A DNA stretch of 64,000 nucleotides. Source: Sphingomonadales bacterium (GTDB taxonomy: Bacteria > Pseudomonadota > Alphaproteobacteria > SMXS01). Location of the stretch: assembly GCA_022844405.1 (NCBI GenBank), contig JALHLV010000001.1, positions 124,001-188,000 of the forward strand, given 5' to 3'. Position 1 is the first letter of the stretch. Each line of letters opens with the position of its first letter. The position numbers and the translations under genes were made by a program. This document shows positions 18,593 to 26,771 of this stretch, in pieces. Below the pieces are notes generated by a model. The model had not been told where the DNA came from. It saw nothing but the letters and a program-made list of their open reading frames with translations, and did not search any database.

Positions 18593-19861
18593 ATGGGACC
18601 CGCACGGGCAAGGGGGCCTTTCATGGCATCCGGATCAGGCGGGCATGCGCCGCCCAATGGGATGGTGGCGTTTTCGCTGTTCGAGGACGACGGGCTGCGG
18701 CGCGTCTATGCGATCCTCCACGTCTCCGACGGTGTCCGGTTCGGCGTGCCGAAGCGGAGCCTCCTCGGGATAATGCTCACCTGGGTGCCGGTGGCGCTGC
18801 TGGCGTGGTGGGGCGGGCTCTGGGGCGGCGGCCTGGTCGCGACCAACTTCCTGGCCGACTTCGCGGCCTATGCCTGCTTTCTCGTCGCGATCCCGCTGTT
18901 CATGCTTTCCGAGCCGATCATCGATTCGAGTACGCGCGACGTGGCCAGGGAACTGGTGTCCTGCGGCATCGTCCAGCCGAAGGACCGGGCGCGGCTTTCG
19001 GCCGTGCACGCGCGGATCGCCCGGCTGCGCAAGTCGCGCTGGCCGGACCTGGGCTGCATCGCCTTCGCCTATGTGTTCTCGCTGGCGATCCTGGTGCCCG
19101 AGTTCGGCCCGGATCCGCTGCCGACCTGGCACGTGAAGGATTATGCGCAGTGGCGGACGCTGACCGCCGCCGGGTTCTGGGAGTTCCTGGTCGCGCTGCC
19201 GCTGCTCAACTACATCTGGCTGCGCTTCATCTGGAAGATCCTGCTGTGGATCTTCTATCTCGAGCGGGTGTCGCGGATGAAACTCGACCTGCACCCGACC
19301 CATCCGGACCTGACCGGCGGCATCGGCTTCATCAGCGACGCCCAGGGCCAGTTCGCCATCTTCATCCTCGCCTACGGCATCAGCAACATCGCCGCCCCGG
19401 TCGGCTACCAGATCGTGATCCTGCACTACGACCTGGCCACCATGCCGGTGTGGGGACCGCTGGTCGGCTTCGCCATCGGCGCGCCGTTGCTGTTCACGCT
19501 GCCGCTGCTCATGTTCACCAAGCAGCTCTACCTCGGCAAGAAGCGCGCGCTGGCGACCTACCGCGAGCGGGTCACCGAGCGCAGTCGCCAGGTCGAGAGC
19601 CGCTGGGGGATGGAGGGCGCGGACCAGCACTCCGCGCCGGAGGAAGTCCGCGAGCTGGCCGAGCTGGGCGCCCTGAGCGCCATGTTCAAGCACATCGAGA
19701 AGATGCGCGTGGTGCCGTTCGACCTGCGCTCGGTCGGCCAGCTGATGGGCTCGTCATTCGGCTCGGTCGCGACCTTGCTGCCGCTGCTGCAATTCGACGG
19801 CGACATCGCCAGCATTTTCGAGGTGCTGGGCAAGCTGTTCGGCCAGTTCGGCGGAGGCTAG
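18593..19861 (+). CDS. Multi-pass membrane protein of unknown function
   Basis: About 422 residues from ATG 18593 (other in-frame starts at 18578 and 18623). Five or six hydrophobic segments are visible, including LTWVPVALLAWWGGLW, YACFLVAIPLFML, CIAFAYVFSLAILV, FLVALPLLNYIWLRFIW and IGAPLLFTLPLLMF. A long cytosolic-looking tail with a charged segment (RALATYRERVTERSRQVESR) follows the last helix. Between helices lies HPTHPDLTGGIGFI, a motif I associate with a family of uncharacterised membrane proteins. No enzyme motif is recognised. It stands alone, with repeat DNA downstream. Confidence 0.7.
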   Translation: MGPARARGPFMASGSGGHAPPNGMVAFSLFEDDGLRRVYAILHVSDGVRFGVPKRSLLGIMLTWVPVALLAWWGGLWGGGLVATNFLADFAAYACFLVAIPLFMLSEPIIDSSTRDVARELVSCGIVQPKDRARLSAVHARIARLRKSRWPDLGCIAFAYVFSLAILVPEFGPDPLPTWHVKDYAQWRTLTAAGFWEFLVALPLLNYIWLRFIWKILLWIFYLERVSRMKLDLHPTHPDLTGGIGFISDAQGQFAIFILAYGISNIAAPVGYQIVILHYDLATMPVWGPLVGFAIGAPLLFTLPLLMFTKQLYLGKKRALATYRERVTERSRQVESRWGMEGADQHSAPEEVRELAELGALSAMFKHIEKMRVVPFDLRSVGQLMGSSFGSVATLLPLLQFDGDIASIFEVLGKLFGQFGGG

Positions 19862-19904
19862 AGCGGCAGCCGCTCAGGTCGACATCCTGACGGTCTTCTT
19901 TCGT

Positions 19905-19997
19905 GTGATTCTGCGAGCGTAGCGAAGCAGTCCAGCCTCTCCTGTGACGGCTTTGTATCGGCACGGCTGGGCTGCTTCGCTACGCTCGCAGAGTCAC
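19905..19997. repeat. 33-base inverted repeat
   Basis: GTGATTCTGCGAGCGTAGCG... (19905-19937) matches the reverse complement of 19965-19997 at 31 of 33 positions. The core TCTGCGAGCGTAGCGAAGCAG is a dispersed repeat type seen in several proteobacteria. It sits in the convergent gap 19862-20044, which holds no gene, and could act as a two-way terminator. Confidence 0.7.
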
Positions 19998-20044
19998 GTA
20001 GAGAGCACTTCTGTCCGAAGCGAGCCAACCTATCGGCTCTTGCT

Positions 20045-20593
20045 CTAGCAAGCGGTCTGGGCCTTTGCGGCAGCGCGATACCGCCGCCGGATCGTGTGCC
20101 CGATGACGAACAATCCACCCAGCGCGCCGACGCCGTAGCTGGCGGTGTGGGCCCATGCGTCGGCGAAGAAAGCTGCGTGCTTCGAGGAAGGGATGACGGC
20201 CGCCCACCTGGAAGGCATGGTTGCGTGACCATGCATGATCAGCCACGCGGCGAGACTACCGCTTATGAGGGCGGCGACACCTGCCACAACCATCAGAGTG
20301 ACGACGGGACGTTTAAGATCGCGGAGCGCGAGCTTTGGCGCCGACCCCATCCTCGCGGCTGCGGCAAGACCCCAACCCAGCGGCAGGCCGACCCACCATG
20401 TCGCGATGACGCCCCAGCCCAGCGCCAGCAGGAACGGCGAGGTGGTGGCGAACACAGGCGGATGCCCGATCGTGAAATATTCCACGCACAGATGCGCCGT
20501 GACCATGTCGTGCAGGATGCCGTAGACGATCGCGGCCGCCGTGGCGAACAGCGCGATGCGGAGCGGCTCCAGTCCTGGCACAGCGGGCTTCAC
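20045..20593 (-). CDS. Small multi-pass membrane protein coupled to a monooxygenase
   Basis: A 182-residue protein from GTG 20593, whose start overlaps the stop of the luciferase-like gene by four bases (GTGA), implying translational coupling. Four hydrophobic segments are evident: IALFATAAAIVYGIL, FLLALGWGVIATWWVGL, VVTLMVVAGVAALISGSLAAWL and ASYGVGALGGLFVIG. The first loop has HLCVEYFTIGHPP. I recognise no characterised family. The coupling suggests a link with the enzyme upstream, but no mechanism is apparent. Confidence 0.65.
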   Translation of the reverse strand: MKPAVPGLEPLRIALFATAAAIVYGILHDMVTAHLCVEYFTIGHPPVFATTSPFLLALGWGVIATWWVGLPLGWGLAAAARMGSAPKLALRDLKRPVVTLMVVAGVAALISGSLAAWLIMHGHATMPSRWAAVIPSSKHAAFFADAWAHTASYGVGALGGLFVIGHTIRRRYRAAAKAQTAC

Positions 20594-21642
20594 GCCGTGA
20601 CCGCTTCCGCCTGCCTGGCCAGCACCGGCATCACTTCGGCCGCGAACAGCTCGACCGACGCGCGGACCCGGCCCTCCGGCATGCCGCCCTGGTCGCTCTG
20701 GATGATCAGCCGGTCGACGCCGCCCGCCGCCTCGATCCAGCGGCACAGGTCGTCGGTGACCTCGGCCGGGCTGCCGGCGATGGCGATGCAGTCCGGGTTG
20801 CCCAGGGTCATGTGGCTGGGCGGGAACTGCCGGCCGACGACGCCGATCTCGCGCAGCACCCAGTTCAGGTAGCCGAACTGGTGCGGCCCGAAATAGTCGC
20901 GGGCCTTGTTGCCGTCGCGGTCCACATGGGTGTGGAAGCTGACCGCCACCTTCATGCCCGCAAGGTCGTTGCCCGAGGCACGGTACTGCTCGCGGTAGCG
21001 GGCGATCAGGTCCTTCATGGCGCCGAACCCGGTCGAGACCACGGCGATGGCGATGGGCAGGCCCTTCGCGGCGGCCATGTCGACGGCGTCGGGCGAGCTG
21101 CCCGACAGGTAGATGGCCGGATGCGGCTGCTGCACCGGGCGCGGCTGCTGGGTGACGCCGTCGAGCGGCGCGCGGAATTTGCCGCTCCACGAGATGTTCT
21201 CGCCGGTCCACAGCAGGCGCAGCAGGTCGAGGCCCTCGCCGGTCATGGCGCGGGACTGCTCGATGTCCTGGCCCATGTGCCTGTAGGTGTGCGGGAACAC
21301 GCCGCGGCCGATCACCACCTCGGCACGGCCGCCCGACAGCACATCGAGCGTGGCGAAGTCCTCGGCGATGCGCAGCGGGTCGTGATGGGGCAGCAGGGTG
21401 ACGCCGGTCGACAGCTTGACCGTCTTCGTGTGCTCGGCGATGGACGCCAACACCATCTGCGGCACCGAGACGATATAGTCGCTGAAATGATGCTCGCCCA
21501 GGTGGACAGCGTCAAAACCGAGCTGGTCGCCCAGCACCGCGTAATCGACGATCTGGCGGAACCGCTCGGCCTGGGTTGTCGTCAGCCGCCCGGTCGCCGG
21601 GTCCGGCAGGTGGTCGCCCAGCGACATCAGCCCGAATTCCAT
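20590..21642 (-). CDS. LLM class flavin-dependent oxidoreductase (luciferase-like)
   Basis: A 350-residue TIM-barrel monooxygenase of the bacterial luciferase family. Typical blocks are FDAVHLGEHHFSDY, LLPHHDPLRIAEDFATLDVLSGGRAEVVIGRG, and the substrate-side GENISWSG with PAIYLSGSSPDAV. They oxidise a substrate with reduced flavin and oxygen; substrates range from aldehydes to sulfonates. Start at ATG 21642. It overlaps the membrane-protein gene downstream by four bases and lies 78 bases from the VWA gene on the same strand. Confidence 0.88.
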   Translation of the reverse strand: MEFGLMSLGDHLPDPATGRLTTTQAERFRQIVDYAVLGDQLGFDAVHLGEHHFSDYIVSVPQMVLASIAEHTKTVKLSTGVTLLPHHDPLRIAEDFATLDVLSGGRAEVVIGRGVFPHTYRHMGQDIEQSRAMTGEGLDLLRLLWTGENISWSGKFRAPLDGVTQQPRPVQQPHPAIYLSGSSPDAVDMAAAKGLPIAIAVVSTGFGAMKDLIARYREQYRASGNDLAGMKVAVSFHTHVDRDGNKARDYFGPHQFGYLNWVLREIGVVGRQFPPSHMTLGNPDCIAIAGSPAEVTDDLCRWIEAAGGVDRLIIQSDQGGMPEGRVRASVELFAAEVMPVLARQAEAVTA

Positions 21643-21720
21643 GACGCTCTCCCGTTTTTCCCAGCCGAGAGTGTCATGCGGCCGCGGACCGCGCCAAGCC
21701 CCTTTAGGTTGGTGGCCGGA

Positions 21721-22746
21721 TCAGGCGGCTTCGGTTTCGTGCCGCGCCGGAGTGCCGGCGACGACGTCCATCGCCAGCGCGAGCAGGTCCTCAGGCAAGC
21801 TTTCGAGACCGGCATTGCGGCTGTTGCGGTAATAGCGGCTCACGTCGTGGCGCACGCCCAGGGCGCCCAGCCGGACGGCGCCTTCCGCCTCGATCGCCGC
21901 GATGGTCTTGAGCAGGTGGCGCTCCAGATAGGCTTTGCCGTTGTGCATGATGGTGGTGTCGTCCACCGCGGCGCCGTCGGAGATCACCAGCAACACCTTC
22001 GTTCCCGCGGCGACTCCCCGCAGCCGGCCGGCGGCCCATTCCAGCGCCTCGCCGTCGATGTTCTCACGCAGGATGTCGGGGTGCAGCATGGCCTCGCGCG
22101 ATGCCCGCGTCCATTCGGGCTGCCCATGAGCCTTGTAGATGATGTGGAGCAGCGCGCACAGTCGCCCGGGCCGTTTCGGCCGTCCATCGGCCACCCACAT
22201 CTTGCGGGCGAAGCCGCCGCGCCATCCCGCCGTGGAGAAGCCGAGGATCTCGATACGCACGCCAACCCGGCTGAGCGCCGCCTCCACCCCGGCGATCGCG
22301 GCATAGGCCGCCGACATGGGATCGCCGCGCATGGAAGCCGACTGGTCGATCAGCAATGTGATCGCGACGTCCGCCGGATCGGCAATGCCGCCGGCTCGCA
22401 GCGCCGCCGCGAAACGCGGCGCCATGTCCATGGCCTGGGGATGCTCGGCCATCCAGCGCTTGGCGGACTCCACCCGTTGCCGCCAACCCTTGCCGCCCTG
22501 GTCGGACTTGCCATTGAAGGCGTCGTCGCTGGCGTCCGGCAGGCGCCGGGGCACTTCCTCGGCGGGCAGGACGAGATCGTAGTCGCGTGTATAGACCTTG
22601 TACGGCTCGCTCTCGCGAGCATCCGCCACGGGTTCGTCGAGCCGGCTCCGGCGCCTCCGGCTATAGTAATCCCACAGCGTCACCAGCACGATCAGGGCGA
22701 TGGAGCCCAGAAACACCAGCTCCTTGGCCGTGGCGGACAAGTCCAT
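21721..22746 (-). CDS. Membrane-anchored CobT-like VWA domain protein
   Basis: A 341-residue protein from ATG 22746. One transmembrane helix near the N-terminus (LVFLGSIALIVLVTLW) is followed by RRRR, predicting a cytosolic C-terminal domain. The rest is homologous to the VWA domain of CobT: LIDQSASMRGD (MIDAS DxSxS), [30 protein letters not shown] and VLLVISDGAAVDD. The CobT encoded at 32604-34463 has the same blocks, so the two are paralogues, but this copy lacks CobT's acidic middle region and N-terminal part. No MoxR/CobS-type ATPase is adjacent. Function unknown; not likely to be the chelatase subunit itself. Confidence 0.82.
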   Translation of the reverse strand: MDLSATAKELVFLGSIALIVLVTLWDYYSRRRRSRLDEPVADARESEPYKVYTRDYDLVLPAEEVPRRLPDASDDAFNGKSDQGGKGWRQRVESAKRWMAEHPQAMDMAPRFAAALRAGGIADPADVAITLLIDQSASMRGDPMSAAYAAIAGVEAALSRVGVRIEILGFSTAGWRGGFARKMWVADGRPKRPGRLCALLHIIYKAHGQPEWTRASREAMLHPDILRENIDGEALEWAAGRLRGVAAGTKVLLVISDGAAVDDTTIMHNGKAYLERHLLKTIAAIEAEGAVRLGALGVRHDVSRYYRNSRNAGLESLPEDLLALAMDVVAGTPARHETEAA

Positions 22747-22903
22747 CGGTACCCCCGTTTGTTCGAGATGAGCATTATGGCGCAGGACCGGCCTGGCGAT
22801 CCAGCGCCTGCTTTGTTTTGAACTGACCATTGTGTTAGCGTTTGGCCTGACCGGACGCCACGGGAAAGGGCGTCGCACTCTGACACGACCACGGGGAAGA
22901 CCG

Positions 22904-24280
22904 ATGAACATCTATGATCCGCAGCCGAACATGAAGCCGGGCGAGGCCCGTTGCCCGGGTCCGAGCACCAGGGAACTGGTGCTGTCGGACGGTTGGGAGC
23001 TGCCGGCCCAGTTGCTGGCCGAGAACTACGTCTACATGGGCGACGAGGACATTCCGTTCGAGCGCTACACCTCGAAGGACTTCTTCGACCTGGAGATGCG
23101 CAAGATGTGGCCCAAGGTCTGGCAATGGGCCTGCCGCGACGAACACATTCCCGAAGTGGGCGACTACTATACCTACGACGTCGGCCCGTATTCCATCGTC
23201 GTCGTGCGCGCCGCGCCGGACGAGGTGAAGGCCTACGTCAATTCGTGCCTGCACCGCGGCACGCAGCTGCGGCCGTCGGACTCGACCGGCAGCGTCCAGC
23301 ACTTCCGCTGCCCGTTCCATGGCTGGACCTGGAACCTGGACGGCTCGCTGAAGGAAATTCCCTGCCGCTGGGATTTCCCCAAGGTGACCGACGAGGCATT
23401 CAGGCTGCCCGAGGTGAAGATCGCCAAGTGGGGCGGCTTCTACTTCATCAACATGGACGAGAACGCCATGCCGCTCGAGGAATGGATCGGACCGCTGGCG
23501 GAGCACTTCGCCAACTGGCCGCTCGACAACCGCTATGTGCGGCTGCACATCCAGAAGATCCTGCCGGCCAACTGGAAGGCGTCGCAGGAAGCCTTCGTCG
23601 AGGCCTATCACAGCCTGGAGACCCATCACCATGCCATGCCGTTCTCGGCCAATCTCAACGCCCAGTACGACATCTTCAGCGAGCGGGTGACCCGGTTCTT
23701 CCACACCTTCGGCTTCCCGGATCCGAGCTACACCAAGCCGCAGACCCAGCAGGAGCTCCTCGACACCATGGGCATGCTGCCCGCCGGCGCCAAGGTGCCG
23801 GACGGCATGACCGCCCGGTCGTTTCTCGCCGCCCATTTCCGCCAGACGCTGGGCGAGGACCGCGGCATCGACCTGTCGACGCGCTCTGACAGCGAGATGC
23901 TGGACTCGATCGAATACCACCTGTTCCCCAACATGTTCCTGTTCCCCGGCGTGTCGCTGCCCATGGTCTACCGGTTCCGGCCCAACGGCATGGACCCGGA
24001 CAGCGCCATCTTCGACCTGCTGTTCCTCGAGGAGCGGGCGCCCGGCCAGGAGCGGCCCGAGGCGCCCGAGCCCTACAAGATCGACATCGGCACGTCCTAC
24101 GAGACGGTGCCCGGCATCGGTCCGTTCCTCGGCCATGTCTACGACCAGGACACCGGCAATCTGGAAATGCAGCAGAAGGGCTTCAAGGCCGCTCGGAAGA
24201 AAGCGCAGACCCTGGGCAACTACCAGGAAATCCGCGTCCGCCGGCTGCACAAGACGCTCGATAGCTACCTCAACGCCTGA
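22904..24280 (+). CDS. Rieske aromatic ring-hydroxylating oxygenase, alpha subunit
   Basis: A 458-residue oxygenase subunit. The Rieske [2Fe-2S] ligands are C115-x-H117 and C136-x2-H139 (CLHRG and CPFHGW). The mononuclear iron site is in FVEAYHSLETHHH, with H236 and H241 as likely ligands. GGGGAA precedes ATG 22904. It probably hydroxylates an aromatic, steroid or similar hydrophobic molecule and needs a separate reductase, not seen nearby. No small beta subunit follows, as in many three-component or homomultimeric alpha-only enzymes. A terminator lies 37 bases after the stop, so it is not necessarily cotranscribed with the acyl-CoA dehydrogenase. Confidence 0.92.
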   Translation: MNIYDPQPNMKPGEARCPGPSTRELVLSDGWELPAQLLAENYVYMGDEDIPFERYTSKDFFDLEMRKMWPKVWQWACRDEHIPEVGDYYTYDVGPYSIVVVRAAPDEVKAYVNSCLHRGTQLRPSDSTGSVQHFRCPFHGWTWNLDGSLKEIPCRWDFPKVTDEAFRLPEVKIAKWGGFYFINMDENAMPLEEWIGPLAEHFANWPLDNRYVRLHIQKILPANWKASQEAFVEAYHSLETHHHAMPFSANLNAQYDIFSERVTRFFHTFGFPDPSYTKPQTQQELLDTMGMLPAGAKVPDGMTARSFLAAHFRQTLGEDRGIDLSTRSDSEMLDSIEYHLFPNMFLFPGVSLPMVYRFRPNGMDPDSAIFDLLFLEERAPGQERPEAPEPYKIDIGTSYETVPGIGPFLGHVYDQDTGNLEMQQKGFKAARKKAQTLGNYQEIRVRRLHKTLDSYLNA

Positions 24281-24317
24281 ACCATCCCGGCCAGTAACAA
24301 GCACTGGCAATCTCCCG

Positions 24318-24351
24318 CGCGCCCGGCGTAAAGTCGGGCGCGACCTTTTTT
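24318..24351 (+). terminator. Rho-independent terminator after the Rieske oxygenase gene
   Basis: CGCGCCCG (24318-24325) pairs with CGGGCGCG (24335-24342) around a 9-base loop and is followed by a run of six or seven T. It separates the oxygenase from the acyl-CoA dehydrogenase gene 47 bases on. Confidence 0.75.
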
Positions 24352-24397
24352 GGGAAACGACGGCGCCCGATCGCGGGAGCCCCAGGGAGAAGACAAG

Positions 24398-25690
24398 ATG
24401 GCATGGGAATTTGAAACCGATCCGGTATTCCAGAAGGAACTCGACTGGATCGCCGACTTCGTGAAGCACGAGATCGAGCCGCTTGAGTACGTGATCAAGC
24501 ATCCGAACGACATGAAGGACCCGCTGCGCAACAAGCTGATCAAGCCGCTGCAGGCCGAGGTCAAGAAGCGCAAGCTGTGGGCCTGTCACCTGGGTCCGGA
24601 CCTGGGCGGCCAAGGCTATGGCCAGGTCAAGCTGGGCCTGATGAACGAGATTCTCGGCCGCGCCAAGTTCGCGCCGATCATCTTCGGCGCCCAGGCGCCC
24701 GACACCGGCAATTCGGAGATTCTCGCCCATTTCGGCACGCCCGAGCAGAAGAAGAAATACCTGGAGCCGCTGCTCAACAACGAGATCGTCTCCTGCTACT
24801 CGATGACTGAGCCGCAGGGCGGCGCCGACCCGAAGGTGTTCCAGACCCGCGCGGTGCTGGACGGCAACGAGTGGGTGATCAACGGCGAGAAGTGGTTCTC
24901 GTCCAACGCCCGCTACGCCGAGTTCCTGATCGTCATGGTGGTGACCGATCCCGAAGCAAAGCCCTATGAGCGGATGTCCATGATCCTTGTGCCGAAGGAT
25001 CACCCCGGCGTGAACATCATCCGCAATGTCGGCATCGGCGGCGAGGAGACCGGCACCCACGCCTATATCCGCTACGAGAACGTCCGCGTGCCCAAGGAGA
25101 ACCTGCTGGGCGAGCGCGGCAAGGCGTTCGCGGTGGCGCAGACCCGCCTCGGCGGCGGCCGCATCCACCACGCCATGCGCACCATCGGCAAGGCCCAGCT
25201 CGCTTTCGACATGATGTGCGAGCGCGCGCTGTCGCGCGAGACGCAGGGCGAGCTCTTGGCCAACAAGCAGATGGTGCAGGAGAAGATCTCGGACTCGTGG
25301 ACCGACATCCAGACCTTCCGCCTGCTGGTGCTGCAGACCGCCTGGAAGATCGACCGCTACAAGGACTACATGATGGTCCGCAAGGACATCGCCGCGGTGA
25401 AGGCGATGATGCCGCGCGTCCTCCACGATGTGGCCGCCCGCGCCCTGCAGGTGCATGGCTCGCTCGGCGTGTCGGGCGAGATGCCGTTCTCGTACCTGAT
25501 CACCGAGAGCTTCCACATGGGCCTGGCCGACGGCCCGACCGAGGTGCACAAGGTCACCGTCGCCCGCCAGATCCTGCGCGAGTACAACGGCACCAACGGC
25601 ATGTTCCCGACCGCCCACATCCCGGCCAAGCGCGCCGAGGCGCTGAGCCGCTACGCCGACGTGATCGAGCGGGAAGTCGAGCACGTCTAG
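24398..25690 (+). CDS. Acyl-CoA dehydrogenase (ACAD10/11-like)
   Basis: A 430-residue flavoprotein. The N-terminal helical part begins with FETDPVFQKELDWIADFV, resembling the ACAD domain of ACAD10/11. The middle beta domain has CYSMTEPQGGADPKVF and NGEKWFSSNA. The C-terminal part has RVLHDVAARALQVHGSLGVS and MGLADGPTEVHK. Start ATG 24398 follows GGGAGAAG. ACAD10/11 homologues and bacterial LvaC work with a kinase that phosphorylates a 4-hydroxyacyl-CoA. A matching kinase gene lies at 26772 in the same direction, so a role in catabolism of 4-hydroxy acids or a related hydroxyacyl-CoA is a reasonable inference, not proven. Confidence 0.93.
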   Translation: MAWEFETDPVFQKELDWIADFVKHEIEPLEYVIKHPNDMKDPLRNKLIKPLQAEVKKRKLWACHLGPDLGGQGYGQVKLGLMNEILGRAKFAPIIFGAQAPDTGNSEILAHFGTPEQKKKYLEPLLNNEIVSCYSMTEPQGGADPKVFQTRAVLDGNEWVINGEKWFSSNARYAEFLIVMVVTDPEAKPYERMSMILVPKDHPGVNIIRNVGIGGEETGTHAYIRYENVRVPKENLLGERGKAFAVAQTRLGGGRIHHAMRTIGKAQLAFDMMCERALSRETQGELLANKQMVQEKISDSWTDIQTFRLLVLQTAWKIDRYKDYMMVRKDIAAVKAMMPRVLHDVAARALQVHGSLGVSGEMPFSYLITESFHMGLADGPTEVHKVTVARQILREYNGTNGMFPTAHIPAKRAEALSRYADVIEREVEHV

Positions 25691-25699
25691 GTTATCGGG

Positions 25700-25820
25700 G
25701 CGGAGAGAACGCCCCTCACCCTAACCCTCTCCCAGTGGGAGAGGGGATGTCGTCCGAGCCCTCTCCCCTTGGGAGAGGGAGGGACCCGCGAAGCGGGAGG
25801 GTGAGGGGCGATCTCTCCGC
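25700..25820. repeat. Inverted repeat (CCCTCACCC family, copy 3)
   Basis: GCGGAGAGAACGCCCCTCACCCT-like arm (25700-25722) pairs with 25798-25820. An inner ACCCTCTCCC / GGGAGAGG pair sits inside. Same family as 10789 and 14780. It lies between two genes read in the same direction, so it may partly insulate them or shape the message. Confidence 0.7.
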
Positions 25821-25846
25821 CACGCACAAAAACGGGGGAGACTTCG

Positions 25847-26755
25847 ATGACCCAAATGCCGGCGATCACGCTTGTCGCCACGCCGGGGCGGCGTGCCAAG
25901 ATGGTGGAGCTGTGCCAGGAGGCCGAAAAGCGCGGCTTCACCGGCATCTATGTGCCTAGCCTCGCGGCCGCGACCCAGTTCTGCCAGTCGGTGCTGGAGG
26001 CGACCTCGACCATCGAGGTGGCGACGTCGATCCAGCCGATCTACTACATCAACGCGCGCGAGATGGCGCGCATCGCCAATTATCTGCATGAAGTCGGCAA
26101 TGGCCGCTTCCGCCTCGGCATCGGCGTCAGCCATGAAGTGTCCCGCGTCCAGTACGGCGTCGAGGGCCGCAACCAGCCGGTCTCCGACATGCGCGACTAC
26201 GTCGCCGCCATGCGCGCCGCCGAGAAGGATTCCGGTCCGCTGCCGCCGATTATCCTCGCCACCCTGCGCTCGAAGATGCTGGCGCTCGCCGCCGAGGTGG
26301 CGCAGGGCGCCGTCTGGGCCAACGCGGCACTGAGCTATACGCCCACCCAGCTCGCCGAGATCCCGCGGTCGGCCAAGGCCGCCGGGTTCACCACCGCGGT
26401 GATGATCCCGACCGTGATCACCGACGACAAGGAAGCCGCCAGGGAAATCCACCGCCGGACGCTGCGCATGTACCTGACCCTGCCGAACTACCGCAACTAC
26501 TGGAAGGCGGCGGGCTACGAGGCCGAGATGGCGGCCGTCGAGAAGGCGCTGGCCGAGGGCAAGGGCGACGAGATCGCGAAAATCGCCGGTGACCGCTGGC
26601 TGGCCGACGTCACCCTGTTCGGCAGCGCCGCCGAGGTGCGCGACGGCGTGCAGGCCTGGCGCGAGGCCGGCATCACCACGCCCATCCTGGTGCCGTCGTC
26701 GGTGTCGGGTGGCATGGTCAAGGCGGCCGAGGAACTGTTCGCGGCGTTCACCTGA
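25847..26755 (+). CDS. LLM class flavin-dependent oxidoreductase
   Basis: A 302-residue luciferase-like protein. Typical blocks are EAEKRGFTGIYVPS, TSIQPIYYINAREMARIANYLHEVGNGRFRLGIGVSHE and MLALAAEVAQGAVWANA, where the FMN or F420 cofactor site would lie. These enzymes use reduced flavin (or F420) for oxidation or reduction of diverse substrates. It is followed after 16 bases by the ACAD10/11-like kinase gene, so the two are very likely cotranscribed. No close relation to the other luciferase-like gene at 20590 beyond the family is evident. Confidence 0.88.
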   Translation: MTQMPAITLVATPGRRAKMVELCQEAEKRGFTGIYVPSLAAATQFCQSVLEATSTIEVATSIQPIYYINAREMARIANYLHEVGNGRFRLGIGVSHEVSRVQYGVEGRNQPVSDMRDYVAAMRAAEKDSGPLPPIILATLRSKMLALAAEVAQGAVWANAALSYTPTQLAEIPRSAKAAGFTTAVMIPTVITDDKEAAREIHRRTLRMYLTLPNYRNYWKAAGYEAEMAAVEKALAEGKGDEIAKIAGDRWLADVTLFGSAAEVRDGVQAWREAGITTPILVPSSVSGGMVKAAEELFAAFT

Positions 26756-26771
26756 AGGTGAGAGAAGAACC

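Noticed and set aside
22835-25684. A 949-codon open frame on the minus strand opposite the Rieske oxygenase and acyl-CoA dehydrogenase genes
   Set aside because: It is antisense to two clear enzymes in GC-rich DNA, rich in His, Leu, Arg and Val without any domain, the usual shadow of GC-biased third positions.
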